A program made the translations under genes and the position numbers. The notes under the pieces were generated by a model, which was given only the letters and a program-made list of their open reading frames with translations, had not been told where the DNA came from and did not search any database. A stretch of 64,000 bases of DNA from a bacterium 1XD42-54. GTDB taxonomy: Bacteria; Bacillota; Clostridia; Lachnospirales; Lachnospiraceae. Location of the stretch: the NCBI GenBank assembly GCA_003612585.1, contig RAZH01000001.1, positions 186,001 through 250,000 on the forward strand. Direction: 5' to 3'. Below are positions 27,801 to 35,437 of this stretch, piece after piece. Position 1 is the first letter of the stretch. Every line of letters starts with the position of its first letter.

Positions 27801-29439
27801 TCAGCCCCTCATTGATCTGTGCAAAAACCCCCTGCACACTCGAATATTCCCCGTCAAAAGCTGCCTCAATCGTCAGATTCCGGACTGTTCCGCTGTTTCT
27901 TCCTATCAGAGGCTGCTTCAGTCCACGGATCACGTGTCCGTTTCCTTCGAGCACCCCACGGAAATTCGTAATAGTAAGATTCAGCTGGCCATTTACCGTA
28001 ATATCCTTCTCTAAACGATAGTGGGCATTCGGCTGGCTGCCGATCAGATTCAGTTCCCGGAAGCTTGTAATCTTATATGGATTCTCACTGCTTCCATCTC
28101 CTTCAGCAGGTGCGGAAACCTTCCGTCCCTCTCCTACAATCATATAGCGAATACTGCTGCCTCCATTTGACGGGACTGTGAACGTTCCGTTTTGCAGGCG
28201 GATGGCAATCGCTCCCGTCGGAGGTAACGTATGAGCCGCACCGCTCCTCCCCATATAAAGCGGATAATTCTTTACCTTTTCATATACAATTGCGTCTCCC
28301 GCAAAACCATATTTTCCACTTGGCTCCTGCGCGATGATCGCCGTGTAAAATTCAGTCAAAAGATCGGAAAACTTCGTGCCATCCCCCAATACCTTTGTCA
28401 CGTATGTGGCCGGATCACAGTTCGCACTTTGTTTGTAAAACAGTGGAAACAGCGCCATTGGATTGTAGCTGCCCGTTTTCCGTGCAATTAGGTAACGAAC
28501 AAATAGATACGGCATCCCGTAATCCCTCGCGGAACTGTCCCGATAACTCTTATAAAACAGTGCGGAGCCATTGCGGATATCTGTATTCCCGGCAATACCA
28601 TCCATCCAGCCGCTGCTATCCGTCCCGCCCCAGATATAATCCATAGCTGCCACAGCAAGCCCCTCATTCAGCCATAAATACGGCTGGTAAGGATCATAAC
28701 CGGTCAACAGATGAAACAGCGCATGCTGCCCCTCATGAACCAGGAGCCCATTTCTGGTTTGCATGTTTCCAAACTGATAGCTGGCAGCATCCGGCACATT
28801 AATATGAATTGCCGTAATGCCGTAATCACCCTTGTAAACACCGCTGGCACCTGAAAGTGTCTCAAGCAATATGGACAACTTACCTGTATTGTCCTGACAA
28901 GGAATCGTTCCTCCGGCCAGTGCGCTCAGCATCTGATATGGCACTCCGTCATAGGTCCGCGCCATATCTCTCGCAATCGCCTCTGTCTTTCCCGCCGCAT
29001 CATAGCTTGGCTTCAGTGCCTTTGACATCCAAATGTAGCAATGCGCTCCCACACCAATACACACGTAAGTCTGACTGCTACTGCTTCCGGAAGTGATCGT
29101 TTTTTCCATCCCGATCGTATAGGAAGATGTCGCAGACGTCACGACTGTCCGGCTGTTCTGTCCCGCTGCCACATCCTGCCCCAAGACATCTTTCGAAGCC
29201 GCAGACCGGACCACACTGCTTCCATTTCCATTACTATCAAACACAAGCGTTCCTGTACTCGCCTCGGAAGTCGTACTTGTATTTACGATCACCGCGTATT
29301 CCCCGGAAACCGTCTCTCCAGGCCTTCCCTCTGTCACCGCAGCAAAGGTCTCCATCCTTCCCGCAAAAAACAGCAGCAGACACCAGAAACCAAACCAAAT
29401 TCTGTATTTTATTCGTTTTTTATGAAATTCTTCGCTCAT
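24898..29439 (-). CDS. Giant secreted multidomain protein: HExxH peptidase-like, GLUG, Ig-like, LRR_5
   Basis: A 1513-residue exported protein. After a signal peptide (IWFGFWCLLLFFAG, cleavage near FAA) comes a gluzincin-type zinc motif, His235-Glu236-x-x-His239 with Glu259 in LWLNEGLA. Residues 440-700 look like a beta-helix with GLUG-type repeats (GGIAGLNN, GGIAGIQM, GGIAGEIR). Ig-like domains follow around 900-1000 (RVRVTYSNGEQ) and 1130-1225 (TFNSMLKENVEG, the DUF5018-like sandwich). A Gly/Ser/Thr linker made of three repeats (1230-1305) leads to BspA-type leucine-rich repeats (AFQDNKYLKKITI and similar) to the end. No LPXTG motif or C-terminal helix is seen. Proteolysis is inferred from the zinc motif. 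ATG 29439 follows GGAGAG; a GTG at 29457 with GGGGAGG is an alternative. Confidence 0.88.
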   Translation of the reverse strand: MSEEFHKKRIKYRIWFGFWCLLLFFAGRMETFAAVTEGRPGETVSGEYAVIVNTSTTSEASTGTLVFDSNGNGSSVVRSAASKDVLGQDVAAGQNSRTVVTSATSSYTIGMEKTITSGSSSSQTYVCIGVGAHCYIWMSKALKPSYDAAGKTEAIARDMARTYDGVPYQMLSALAGGTIPCQDNTGKLSILLETLSGASGVYKGDYGITAIHINVPDAASYQFGNMQTRNGLLVHEGQHALFHLLTGYDPYQPYLWLNEGLAVAAMDYIWGGTDSSGWMDGIAGNTDIRNGSALFYKSYRDSSARDYGMPYLFVRYLIARKTGSYNPMALFPLFYKQSANCDPATYVTKVLGDGTKFSDLLTEFYTAIIAQEPSGKYGFAGDAIVYEKVKNYPLYMGRSGAAHTLPPTGAIAIRLQNGTFTVPSNGGSSIRYMIVGEGRKVSAPAEGDGSSENPYKITSFRELNLIGSQPNAHYRLEKDITVNGQLNLTITNFRGVLEGNGHVIRGLKQPLIGRNSGTVRNLTIEAAFDGEYSSVQGVFAQINEGLIADCIVKGEVTARMLRSQSNYAETAFGGIAGLNNVAGIIRGCGFAGTLNVELPPVKSWVGGIAGIQMGTAEKCYSRGSIAVTQPDGATHVPYVSGSGDSYDVYVGGIAGEIRKQGSFGGSLSYCVHSGRPSVSGGNQAVGQLCGLANTNVLNSISGLSGHLNGCYARQNGILAVGYPAGMISEDGMLLSEEAAKDPSSYQGWDFTGDWKMDSDGPVRVGADDIQSLVVSGSPAYCYVGEKPYSWGRLLVNGGSGISITEDMLSGFISKTPGTIQVKVSYLGKTTSFFMEIRAPKNVSQVQVVSDKDGIYIEGEYFNPGNVRLQATIDGMSNRTIYSGFDYNKKGPLTTADKSVLLTYYGASAAYPITVKEKEIANITLINKMGKTYYQEGQKLDLSEVRVRVTYSNGEQSAVFGQDQFEAYGIHVAKFSGNTMKAFNQNGVLCTGDHKAAIYVYVGDILPGPHGVIAAHAGTLKVCEKLKATDISLYLYRGKLIDRMTSENVTGGSGSYTTKMISESLPPGISRVIMPGENYRDNFEYKGTTYAAAGTIYRSTYQIIDTMTGVNVAVEVTIRVLDDTEAFFKRFYLPKTFNSMLKENVEGIIGDHTITLRIPEGTNVSNLTPIMDYDSEYGVSLPDEFSNGRSHDFTTPVIYVLTTPGGYKKQYTVSVEFVPLSESGSTIPNGDTGSGGTTGGGSSTGNGSGSTSGGGSSAGSGGTTGGGSSTGSGSTSGGSSSAGNGGTTGGGSSTGSGSTSGGSSSSGSGNAVQPPAAPTVVYPAVGKVVKSGGAYYRITASRSNLKTVELKGLVKKKTSSLKMPATIKINGYTYRVTGIGKKAFQDNKYLKKITISKYVTGIGTYAFKGCKKLTTITLPQSVQTIGDGAFYQCTGLKKVTVGKSLKVIGKSAFQNCKNLRTLTLQGTKLRSVGKNAVKGMYKKAVIRVPKKSLKAYQKLLNKKTGYVKSMKIRK
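25528..25749. repeat. Three tandem 72-bp repeats coding a Gly/Ser/Thr linker
   Basis: Units begin at 25528, 25600 and 25672, each starting GCTGCTGC(T/C)TCC; the third has a 6-bp insertion. They encode about 24-residue units such as GGTTGGGSSTGSGSTSGG. Such near-identical repeats are prone to slippage, so linker length may vary between strains. Confidence 0.85.
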
Positions 29440-29494
29440 TTCTTCTCTCCAAAACACTTTTCCTCCCCGTCACAAATAATTCATTTCTTTGACA

Positions 29495-29523
29495 ATTTTA
29501 CAAAAATATATGACCCGTGTCAA
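29495..29523 (-). promoter_or_regulatory. Promoter for the giant secreted protein
   Basis: On the minus strand TTGACA (29523-29518), a 17-base spacer and TAAAAT (29500-29495), a near-consensus promoter. The start of transcription would be near 29488, about 50 bases before the ATG. The direct repeats at 29541-29575 end 17 bases upstream of the -35 box. Confidence 0.8.
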
Positions 29524-29540
29524 GCAAATACACAAAACGG

Positions 29541-29575
29541 AATTGTCATGAATGGCTCAAAATTGTCACGAATGG
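29541..29575. promoter_or_regulatory. Direct-repeat operator candidate for the LytTR regulator
   Basis: AATTGTCATGAATGG (29541-29555) and AATTGTCACGAATGG (29561-29575) match at 14 of 15 positions with a 20-bp period, about two helical turns. LytTR regulators of the AgrA/ComE type bind two direct repeats spaced in this way. The pair lies about midway between the predicted start sites of the divergent genes. Binding is inferred. Confidence 0.55.
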
Positions 29576-29610
29576 TATGCCTTTTTGTGTTTAAATTTAC
29601 CAACATATGA

Positions 29611-29616
29611 TATAAT
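29611..29616 (+). promoter_or_regulatory. -10 box of the LytTR operon
   Basis: TATAAT lies 33 bases before the ATG. No good -35 hexamer exists at 16-18 bases upstream, as expected of promoters that need an activator. The direct-repeat operator ends 35 bases upstream. Confidence 0.5.
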
Positions 29617-29648
29617 TACTATAAAATTTTATGAGGAGGCATTTACCT

Positions 29649-30371
29649 ATGCATAAGTTTAGAGTTGCAATCTGTGATGATGAAATCCTGCTGCTGCCAC
29701 AGCTTTCCTCCATGGTAAAATCATTTTTTCGCTCGCAGAATTTTGAGACTGAGCCAGACACCTTCGCCTCCGCACAGGAACTGCTCCACAGCCTGTATCA
29801 CGTTGCTCCTCATGATATCTATTTTCTTGATATTGATATTCCGGAGCTGGATGGAATTTCCCTGGCTGAAAAAATTAAAGACTGCAACCCGGATGCCCAT
29901 ATTCTGTTTGTATCTGCCAGAGAGGAGCGTGTCTTTGATACCTTTCGGATTCACCCACTTGCCTTTGTACGAAAGTCAAATTTTTCAGAAGATATGAAAA
30001 AGGCCATGAAAACATTGATGGAGCATCTGGAAAAGCCTGCCGATCAGATGCTTAATTTTCAGGACGAACTTGGCCATATCCTCTCACTGAACCTTACCCG
30101 GCTGATGTACATAGAAGCAAATGAAAAATATCAGAATCTCGTCAGTACCGATGGCTCCAATCTCATCCGCTGTTCCATCAGTGATTTGGAAAAAGCTCTG
30201 GTGCCGCATCAATTTATCCGAATTCACCGTGGATATCTCGTAAATCCACAGTATATTTACCGTATCGACACCAGCAGCATCATCCTTGATGGTAGCCAAA
30301 AGCTTCCGCTTAGCCGTCACCGGAAAAAGGAAGTACAGAACCTATTTCTTGCTTACAACAAAACTTCCTGA
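29649..30371 (+). CDS. LytTR response regulator (AgrA-like)
   Basis: A 240-residue regulator. The receiver has CDDE at residues 9-12 and phospho-acceptor Asp61 in YFLDIDIPELDG; the C-terminal LytTR DNA-binding domain runs from about 140 (LTRLMYIEANEKYQNL) to FIRIHRGYLVNPQYI and LPLSRHRKKEV. ATG 29649 has GAGGAGG nine bases upstream; an in-frame ATG at 29631 precedes that site and is rejected. It is followed after 55 bases by its kinase. Likely targets are its own promoter and the divergent giant-protein gene, through the repeats at 29541-29575. Confidence 0.93.
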   Translation: MHKFRVAICDDEILLLPQLSSMVKSFFRSQNFETEPDTFASAQELLHSLYHVAPHDIYFLDIDIPELDGISLAEKIKDCNPDAHILFVSAREERVFDTFRIHPLAFVRKSNFSEDMKKAMKTLMEHLEKPADQMLNFQDELGHILSLNLTRLMYIEANEKYQNLVSTDGSNLIRCSISDLEKALVPHQFIRIHRGYLVNPQYIYRIDTSSIILDGSQKLPLSRHRKKEVQNLFLAYNKTS

Positions 30372-30426
30372 TTTCAGAAAGGCTCTGTAGCACTTCTATG
30401 CTGGTTTCAACGGAAAGGAGTATTTC

Positions 30427-31752
30427 ATGTTTTATTTTAAAGGCAACTTTGCACTACCCGAAGTATTGATTCTGAATATACTCGGACAAATTCTTGATGC
30501 CTGCCTTTTTATTTATCTCGTAAATCACTTTTTCCCGGTTCGCAGACAAGACAACCCCTCCCGTTTCCAGGGACAGATTATGACTGTACTCATGGCTGCA
30601 ATACTATTTGGGGTGGATTTGTTTTTCCATAATGCGTTTTATCCTTATTATATTGCAATTATTGTACTGCCGCTCCTGTACAGCATTGTGTTTTTCCGCG
30701 GTAAACTGGGTGATAAAATCACCATCTGTTTTCTCTTTACCACACTGATCCTGTGTCTGGAAAACATCAATATTCTTTTCACAAAAATGTGGGGTATCAC
30801 TACGGCTAACAATTATTCTGTATATCTCTTTATGTTTTTCATGCAGCGAGTGATTGTGAAAATTGTTTTGTTTTTTATTAACAAAAAACTGATCCTCTGG
30901 CCAATCGAAACCAATATCCAGCTTCCTGCTTTGACCTGGCCCCTGTTTCTTGCCGTTTCTGCCGGCAATACCCTGATGCTTGTCATCTACCAACTGCCAC
31001 TTAACATTGACGATCGTATTTCACAGACTGTTTCAACCCTTTTTCTCGGAACCCTGCCCTTTTTTCTGCTCATTATCGTAAAATATATTGCCACCGCTGC
31101 TGAAAAAAACAAAATCGTCAGCATGCAGATCTCACAGGCCAGGGTACAAAACCAATACCTTCTGCAGCAACAGGAAATGGTAGAATCTCTGCGCAAATTC
31201 CGTCATGATTATAAGGCCCATCTTTTCTGTATGGACACGTTGCTGGCTGCTGGAAAATACGAAGAACTGCATGAGTACCTTGTCTCGCTTCATCAGTATC
31301 AGTATGAGGGCATTCATCTGCGCAATTTTGTGGAGGATCCCAGCCTGAATATCATCTTAAACCAGAAGATTACGATAGCTGAAAAATATGGAATTCGTTT
31401 TGACACAGACATTGTATTACCCACAATAGGAAAAATCAGCATTAATGATCTGAACTCATTGCTCGTCAACCTCTGTGACAATGCCATCGAGGCCTGCGCC
31501 ACCCTTCCTAACGCAAGAATTTCACTGGCCATCCACAAGATAAAGGCCTACCTGATTCTTGAGATCACAAATACCTGCAAAAGTAACGTCCAAAAAACAA
31601 ACCCGAAATTCCTCACAAATAAGAGTAATCCCGAGTTTCATGGAATGGGTATTAAAATCATCAAGAGCATAACGGAAAAATATCACGGACAGTATGAAAT
31701 ATCGAGCAGTGAGAATTCTTTTACGACAAACCTCATGCTGCTGGATGAATAA
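30427..31752 (+). CDS. AgrC/ComD-like membrane histidine kinase (GHKL type)
   Basis: A 441-residue kinase. About six hydrophobic segments fill residues 10-220, with no separate sensor domain, as in peptide-sensing HPK10 kinases. A short coiled segment leads to phospho-acceptor His260 in KFRHDYKAHL, then LLVNLCDNAIEA (N box) and FHGMGIKIIKSITEKYHG (G box). AAAGGAG lies before the ATG. Kinases of this kind usually sense a small peptide, but no AgrB/AgrD-like gene or other peptide precursor was found in the window, so the signal is unknown. Confidence 0.92.
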   Translation: MFYFKGNFALPEVLILNILGQILDACLFIYLVNHFFPVRRQDNPSRFQGQIMTVLMAAILFGVDLFFHNAFYPYYIAIIVLPLLYSIVFFRGKLGDKITICFLFTTLILCLENINILFTKMWGITTANNYSVYLFMFFMQRVIVKIVLFFINKKLILWPIETNIQLPALTWPLFLAVSAGNTLMLVIYQLPLNIDDRISQTVSTLFLGTLPFFLLIIVKYIATAAEKNKIVSMQISQARVQNQYLLQQQEMVESLRKFRHDYKAHLFCMDTLLAAGKYEELHEYLVSLHQYQYEGIHLRNFVEDPSLNIILNQKITIAEKYGIRFDTDIVLPTIGKISINDLNSLLVNLCDNAIEACATLPNARISLAIHKIKAYLILEITNTCKSNVQKTNPKFLTNKSNPEFHGMGIKIIKSITEKYHGQYEISSSENSFTTNLMLLDE

Positions 31753-31758
31753 ATTGCC

Positions 31759-31865
31759 GAAAGGGACTGTTACAAAATGCAGCATTCCTAGAATATATGG
31801 TATGCATGCCACCTGCATCTGCGCCATATATTGTATGGATTCTCCATTTTAAAACAGTCCCTTTC
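31759..31865. repeat. 107-bp near-perfect inverted-repeat element (MITE-like or large hairpin)
   Basis: Terminal inverted repeats of 21 bp (31759-31779 and 31845-31865) match at 19 positions and begin GAAAGGGACTGTT. A second inverted pair, AATATATGG (31792-31800) and CCATATATT (31824-31832), and a third, ATGCA/TGCAT, lie inside, so the whole element folds on itself. It fills the gap between two converging genes. No target duplication or U-run is seen. It could be a miniature transposable element or an unusually large convergent terminator. Confidence 0.6.
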
Positions 31866-31867
31866 TA

Positions 31868-33034
31868 TTATTCATAGCGCAGTGCGTTGATTGGCTTCAG
31901 CTTTGCCGCCTTGTTTGCCGGGTAAATCCCAAAGACCAATCCGACCAGGATGGAAAATCCAAGTGCGATAGTCGCAACCTGCCCCGTAATACCGAAATGA
32001 TAGTCTGGAAACATGGTATTAATCGTTGTCAGAATCCCCTGGCTGACTGCCATACCGATGAGTCCTCCTGTCAGTGAAATAATCACAGATTCAATCATAA
32101 ACTGCACAACAATATCCATCTTGAGCGCTCCGATCGCTTTTCGGATACCAATCTCACGTGTACGCTCCGTCACGGACACCAGCATAATATTCATGATCCC
32201 TATCCCTCCAACCAAAAGGGAAATTCCGGCGATTGCTCCCAGCAGCAGTTCCATTGTCGCCATCACATCCTGAATCGTGTCCATAATATCTGTCATATTG
32301 ACAATGCTGTAGTTGTCGTCACTCCCGTATTTATCCATCAACATGCGCTCCAGCGTGTACTCCGCTTCGTCGGTCTGCGCACCTTCTTCTGATGTCACAT
32401 AAAAATTCGTAATACTCACAACAGAAAACAGCCGCTGTGCATTCGTAAACGGAACAAACACTGCCTTATTCGTGCTCCCAAACATTGTCTCCTGCGCTTC
32501 TTTAAGCACCCCTACAATCCTGTAATCCCGTCCGGAAAGACGAATTGTCTCATCCAGCACCTGCGTGTTACCGAACAATTCTTTTGCAACAGCCGGGCCA
32601 ACAATGCAGACATTCAACCGGTACTCATTGTCAAGCGCCGTTATAACCCGCCCGCTTTCCAGATCAAGCCCCTGCACTGCATCATATGATCCCGTAATCC
32701 CGTTTACCGTTACATCCATTGATTTGCCTTCCGCCTTTGCAGTTCCGCCGCTGCTTAGGTTCGGTGAGACGAAGCGAATACCGTCCTTTCCAGCAAGTGC
32801 CTCCACCTCATTTAAAGATAACCGCTTTGAACGGTCGCTGATTGAAACAACAAGCTGATCTCCGCCCAGATCGTCGAGCGATTCCGTCACCGTATTCGTC
32901 ACCCCCTGCACAAGCGAAATCAGCAGGGTGACAGCCATAACACCGATGATAATTCCAAGCATGGTAAGGAAAGAACGCATTTTATTGGAAAGCACGGCCG
33001 CAAAGGCCATCTTCCCGGCCTGTGAAAGTTTCAT
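31868..33034 (-). CDS. MacB-type ABC permease (FtsX fold)
   Basis: A 388-residue permease: an N-terminal helix ([24 protein letters not shown]), a large MacB_PCD extracytoplasmic domain to about residue 260, then three helices of the FtsX domain with [14 protein letters not shown]. It forms an efflux or mechanotransmission complex with the ATPase (four-base overlap upstream) and the adaptor. In monoderms such MacAB-like sets export peptides or drugs; the cargo here is unknown. Confidence 0.92.
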   Translation of the reverse strand: MKLSQAGKMAFAAVLSNKMRSFLTMLGIIIGVMAVTLLISLVQGVTNTVTESLDDLGGDQLVVSISDRSKRLSLNEVEALAGKDGIRFVSPNLSSGGTAKAEGKSMDVTVNGITGSYDAVQGLDLESGRVITALDNEYRLNVCIVGPAVAKELFGNTQVLDETIRLSGRDYRIVGVLKEAQETMFGSTNKAVFVPFTNAQRLFSVVSITNFYVTSEEGAQTDEAEYTLERMLMDKYGSDDNYSIVNMTDIMDTIQDVMATMELLLGAIAGISLLVGGIGIMNIMLVSVTERTREIGIRKAIGALKMDIVVQFMIESVIISLTGGLIGMAVSQGILTTINTMFPDYHFGITGQVATIALGFSILVGLVFGIYPANKAAKLKPINALRYE

Positions 33035-33819
33035 ACGCGCCTGCCCCCTCTCCTGCTTTTTCTGCTGTCTGTTATCTCCCGGCTTTCTGAAGTATTTCTG
33101 CTATCTGATTCACGGTTTTCCGGTACCTTTACATTTTTGCCCTCCGGCACACCGCTGTCTGATACAATTCTTCCGTCAAGCAATCGGACGCGTCTTGGCG
33201 CCTGCGCCGCGATCTCATTGTCATGCGTAATCAGTACAAGCGTGTTTCCCTGTGCATGCAGTTCCTTTAACAATCCCATAATGTCCGCCGTGGATTTGGA
33301 GTCCAGATTTCCGGTCGGCTCATCCGCCAAAATCAGGGATGGCCGCGTAACAAGCGCTCTTGCCACGGCTACTCTCTGCTGCTGGCCGCCGGAGAGCTGA
33401 TTCGGCCTGTGATGAACCCGGTGCTCCAAAGAAACAAGGCGGAGCGCCCGATGCACACGGTCTTCGCGTTCCCTGGCTGAAACTCCCTGGTAAATGAGCG
33501 GCAGTTCGACATTTTCATATGCAGTCAGTTTTGGCAGAAGATTGAACTGCTGAAAGATAAAACCAATCTTTCTGTTTCGTAAAATACTCTGCTCTTTTTC
33601 TGTAAGGTCAGAAGCCTCCTGTCCGTCGATCCGATAAGAACCCTCATCGGCTGTATCAAGGCATCCAATAATATTCATGAGCGTCGATTTTCCGCTGCCT
33701 GACGCCCCGATAATCGCCACAAATTCATGATCGCGTATCGTCAGACTCACCCCGTCGAGCGCGTGGACCTCCTCATCACCCAGCTGATAGACTTTCCTGA
33801 TATCGCGCAGTTCGATCAT
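33031..33819 (-). CDS. MacB/LolD-type ABC ATPase
   Basis: A 262-residue ATPase with Walker [11 protein letters not shown]-loop [22 protein letters not shown], signature LSGGQQQR, Walker [13 protein letters not shown] and H-loop ITHD, all typical of the LolD/MacB group. A charged tail of about 40 residues rich in Ser, Arg and Glu follows the domain. ATG 33819 is one base from the adaptor stop codon and follows GGAGG; a GTG at 33831 overlaps the ribosome site and is less likely. Confidence 0.93.
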   Translation of the reverse strand: MIELRDIRKVYQLGDEEVHALDGVSLTIRDHEFVAIIGASGSGKSTLMNIIGCLDTADEGSYRIDGQEASDLTEKEQSILRNRKIGFIFQQFNLLPKLTAYENVELPLIYQGVSAREREDRVHRALRLVSLEHRVHHRPNQLSGGQQQRVAVARALVTRPSLILADEPTGNLDSKSTADIMGLLKELHAQGNTLVLITHDNEIAAQAPRRVRLLDGRIVSDSGVPEGKNVKVPENRESDSRNTSESREITDSRKSRRGGRRV

Positions 33820-33820
33820 A

Positions 33821-35341
33821 TCAGTTGTCACCTCCCTGAATGTGCGAACGGCTCTGCTGCATCATATCCATCATCACTTCAAAATCAGATTTTCCCTGGA
33901 CAACGACCTGATCCCCTTCCTGAAGCCCCTCTGCCACCTCAGCCTGCGTATGATTTACGAGCCCAAGCGTAACCGGCACTATTTCCTGGGATTCTCCCCG
34001 CAGCACTGTCACACATTTCTGCCCGTTCACTGTCTGTACCGCATCTATCGGTATGAGAAGCACGTCAGCCTTTTCATCCGTCACAATCGTAACCGTTGCG
34101 CTCATTGCCGTTTTTACCTTGTCAATCCCCGGAACGGAGACAGTAACCGTATACTTTGTTACACCGTTTACATTCTGGCCAAGTGCAGAAATTTTCTCCA
34201 CCCTTCCTTCGTACTCTTCTGTATCAAACGCATCAAATACAATCGTCGCATTCTGTCCTTCCTCCACCCCGGCAATGTCCAGCTCGTCAATCTCTGCCTT
34301 CAGCCAGAAACTATCTGTCAGAATGAGCTGATACATCGGGGCATCCTGTGCAGCCACCGTACAATCCGCAAGGGAAAGCCCGGAAAGAATCCCTTTCTTC
34401 TCAGCTTTCAGCCGCGGTTCGCGCTCTAATGCACGTAATTCCCGCAGCTTTTCCATCACCTCAGAACGCTTTTCAAGCATGGTCAGATACGCGCCATGAT
34501 ACTGGACATTCGTTCTTGTCAGCAGCGTCATCCCTGCGTTCACGTATTCTCCTTCATCCACATGAATTTCATCTGCAATGCCATACGCACATTCCACCAG
34601 ATACGCATGGTTCGGCTGCAATGTTCCTGTCCCAAGCGTCCTTCCATTCTCATCCGTAACCACTGCTTCCAGATCTGCGTCATAGTTCTCACCGTCTTCC
34701 AGCGTAATCGTATAAATACCATCTTCCTCGCTTATCACGGTCCCTTCTTCTTCATAGTCAAGAAAAGAAACGTTCACCGTTGCTCCGGTCTTCAAATCGT
34801 CCGTTGCGGAAATCTCCACCTTCATCTTTCCATCCGCAGAGAGCTCCATGACGCCGCCATGAGCAGCCACGACATCCGTAAGTACATCCCCCTGCTCCGC
34901 ATAAATCCGCTTTACGCGTCCGGAAACAGGCGCGGAAAGTGCGGAAGAGCCCGATCTGTCCATATTTGAAATCGTACTGTTCATCTCAGAAAGGCTCGAC
35001 TCCAGGATTTCAATCTGTTCCCTGACGGATTCCCGGTCAACGGCCGCAATTACATCCCCGGCCTCAACCACATCTCCGTTTTCCACTTTTACTTCCTCAA
35101 TTTTCAGCGTATACGGTGCTGTTACTGTCACCGTCTCTGCCGCCTCAATCTGTCCGTTTCCCTCTGTCATAATCCGGATTGTGCCCCGCGTTACTTCTTC
35201 CACCTTTGCATTTGCAGCCAGCGGTTCTTCCTTTTTTTCATCCTTCTGATACCAGTAGTACACTCCTGCTGCCGCAGCCGCAATAATCAGCAAAAACAGG
35301 AATTTTTTTAACCAGCCTCTTTTCCGTTTTTTCTTTTTCAT
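33821..35341 (-). CDS. MacA/HlyD-family efflux adaptor
   Basis: A 506-residue adaptor anchored by one N-terminal helix (FLFLLIIAAAAAGVYYWY) after a strongly basic start. It has a split biotinyl-lipoyl domain (VENGDVVEAGDVIAAVD and ALSAPVSGRVKRIYAEQGDVL), a short coiled region and beta-barrel segments ending in VPVTLGLVNHTQAEVAEGLQEGDQVVVQG. It links the MacB-type permease to the cell exterior. It heads the three-gene operon. A TATACT sequence at 35403-35398 on the minus strand may be the -10 box, though the -35 is poor. Confidence 0.9.
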   Translation of the reverse strand: MKKKKRKRGWLKKFLFLLIIAAAAAGVYYWYQKDEKKEEPLAANAKVEEVTRGTIRIMTEGNGQIEAAETVTVTAPYTLKIEEVKVENGDVVEAGDVIAAVDRESVREQIEILESSLSEMNSTISNMDRSGSSALSAPVSGRVKRIYAEQGDVLTDVVAAHGGVMELSADGKMKVEISATDDLKTGATVNVSFLDYEEEGTVISEEDGIYTITLEDGENYDADLEAVVTDENGRTLGTGTLQPNHAYLVECAYGIADEIHVDEGEYVNAGMTLLTRTNVQYHGAYLTMLEKRSEVMEKLRELRALEREPRLKAEKKGILSGLSLADCTVAAQDAPMYQLILTDSFWLKAEIDELDIAGVEEGQNATIVFDAFDTEEYEGRVEKISALGQNVNGVTKYTVTVSVPGIDKVKTAMSATVTIVTDEKADVLLIPIDAVQTVNGQKCVTVLRGESQEIVPVTLGLVNHTQAEVAEGLQEGDQVVVQGKSDFEVMMDMMQQSRSHIQGGDN

Positions 35342-35437
35342 CCTCGCATGCCTCCTCTGTGCAGAATTTAGGGACTGTTCTTTACATCTGAATATCAGTA
35401 TACTAAATAAAATCTAAAATGAGTATTAAATTTTGTC

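Noticed and set aside
35371-35379. GGGACTGTT, resembling the ends of the 107-bp element
   Set aside because: Nine bases only and no partner inverted repeat nearby; it may be chance and is kept as a note for the genome search.
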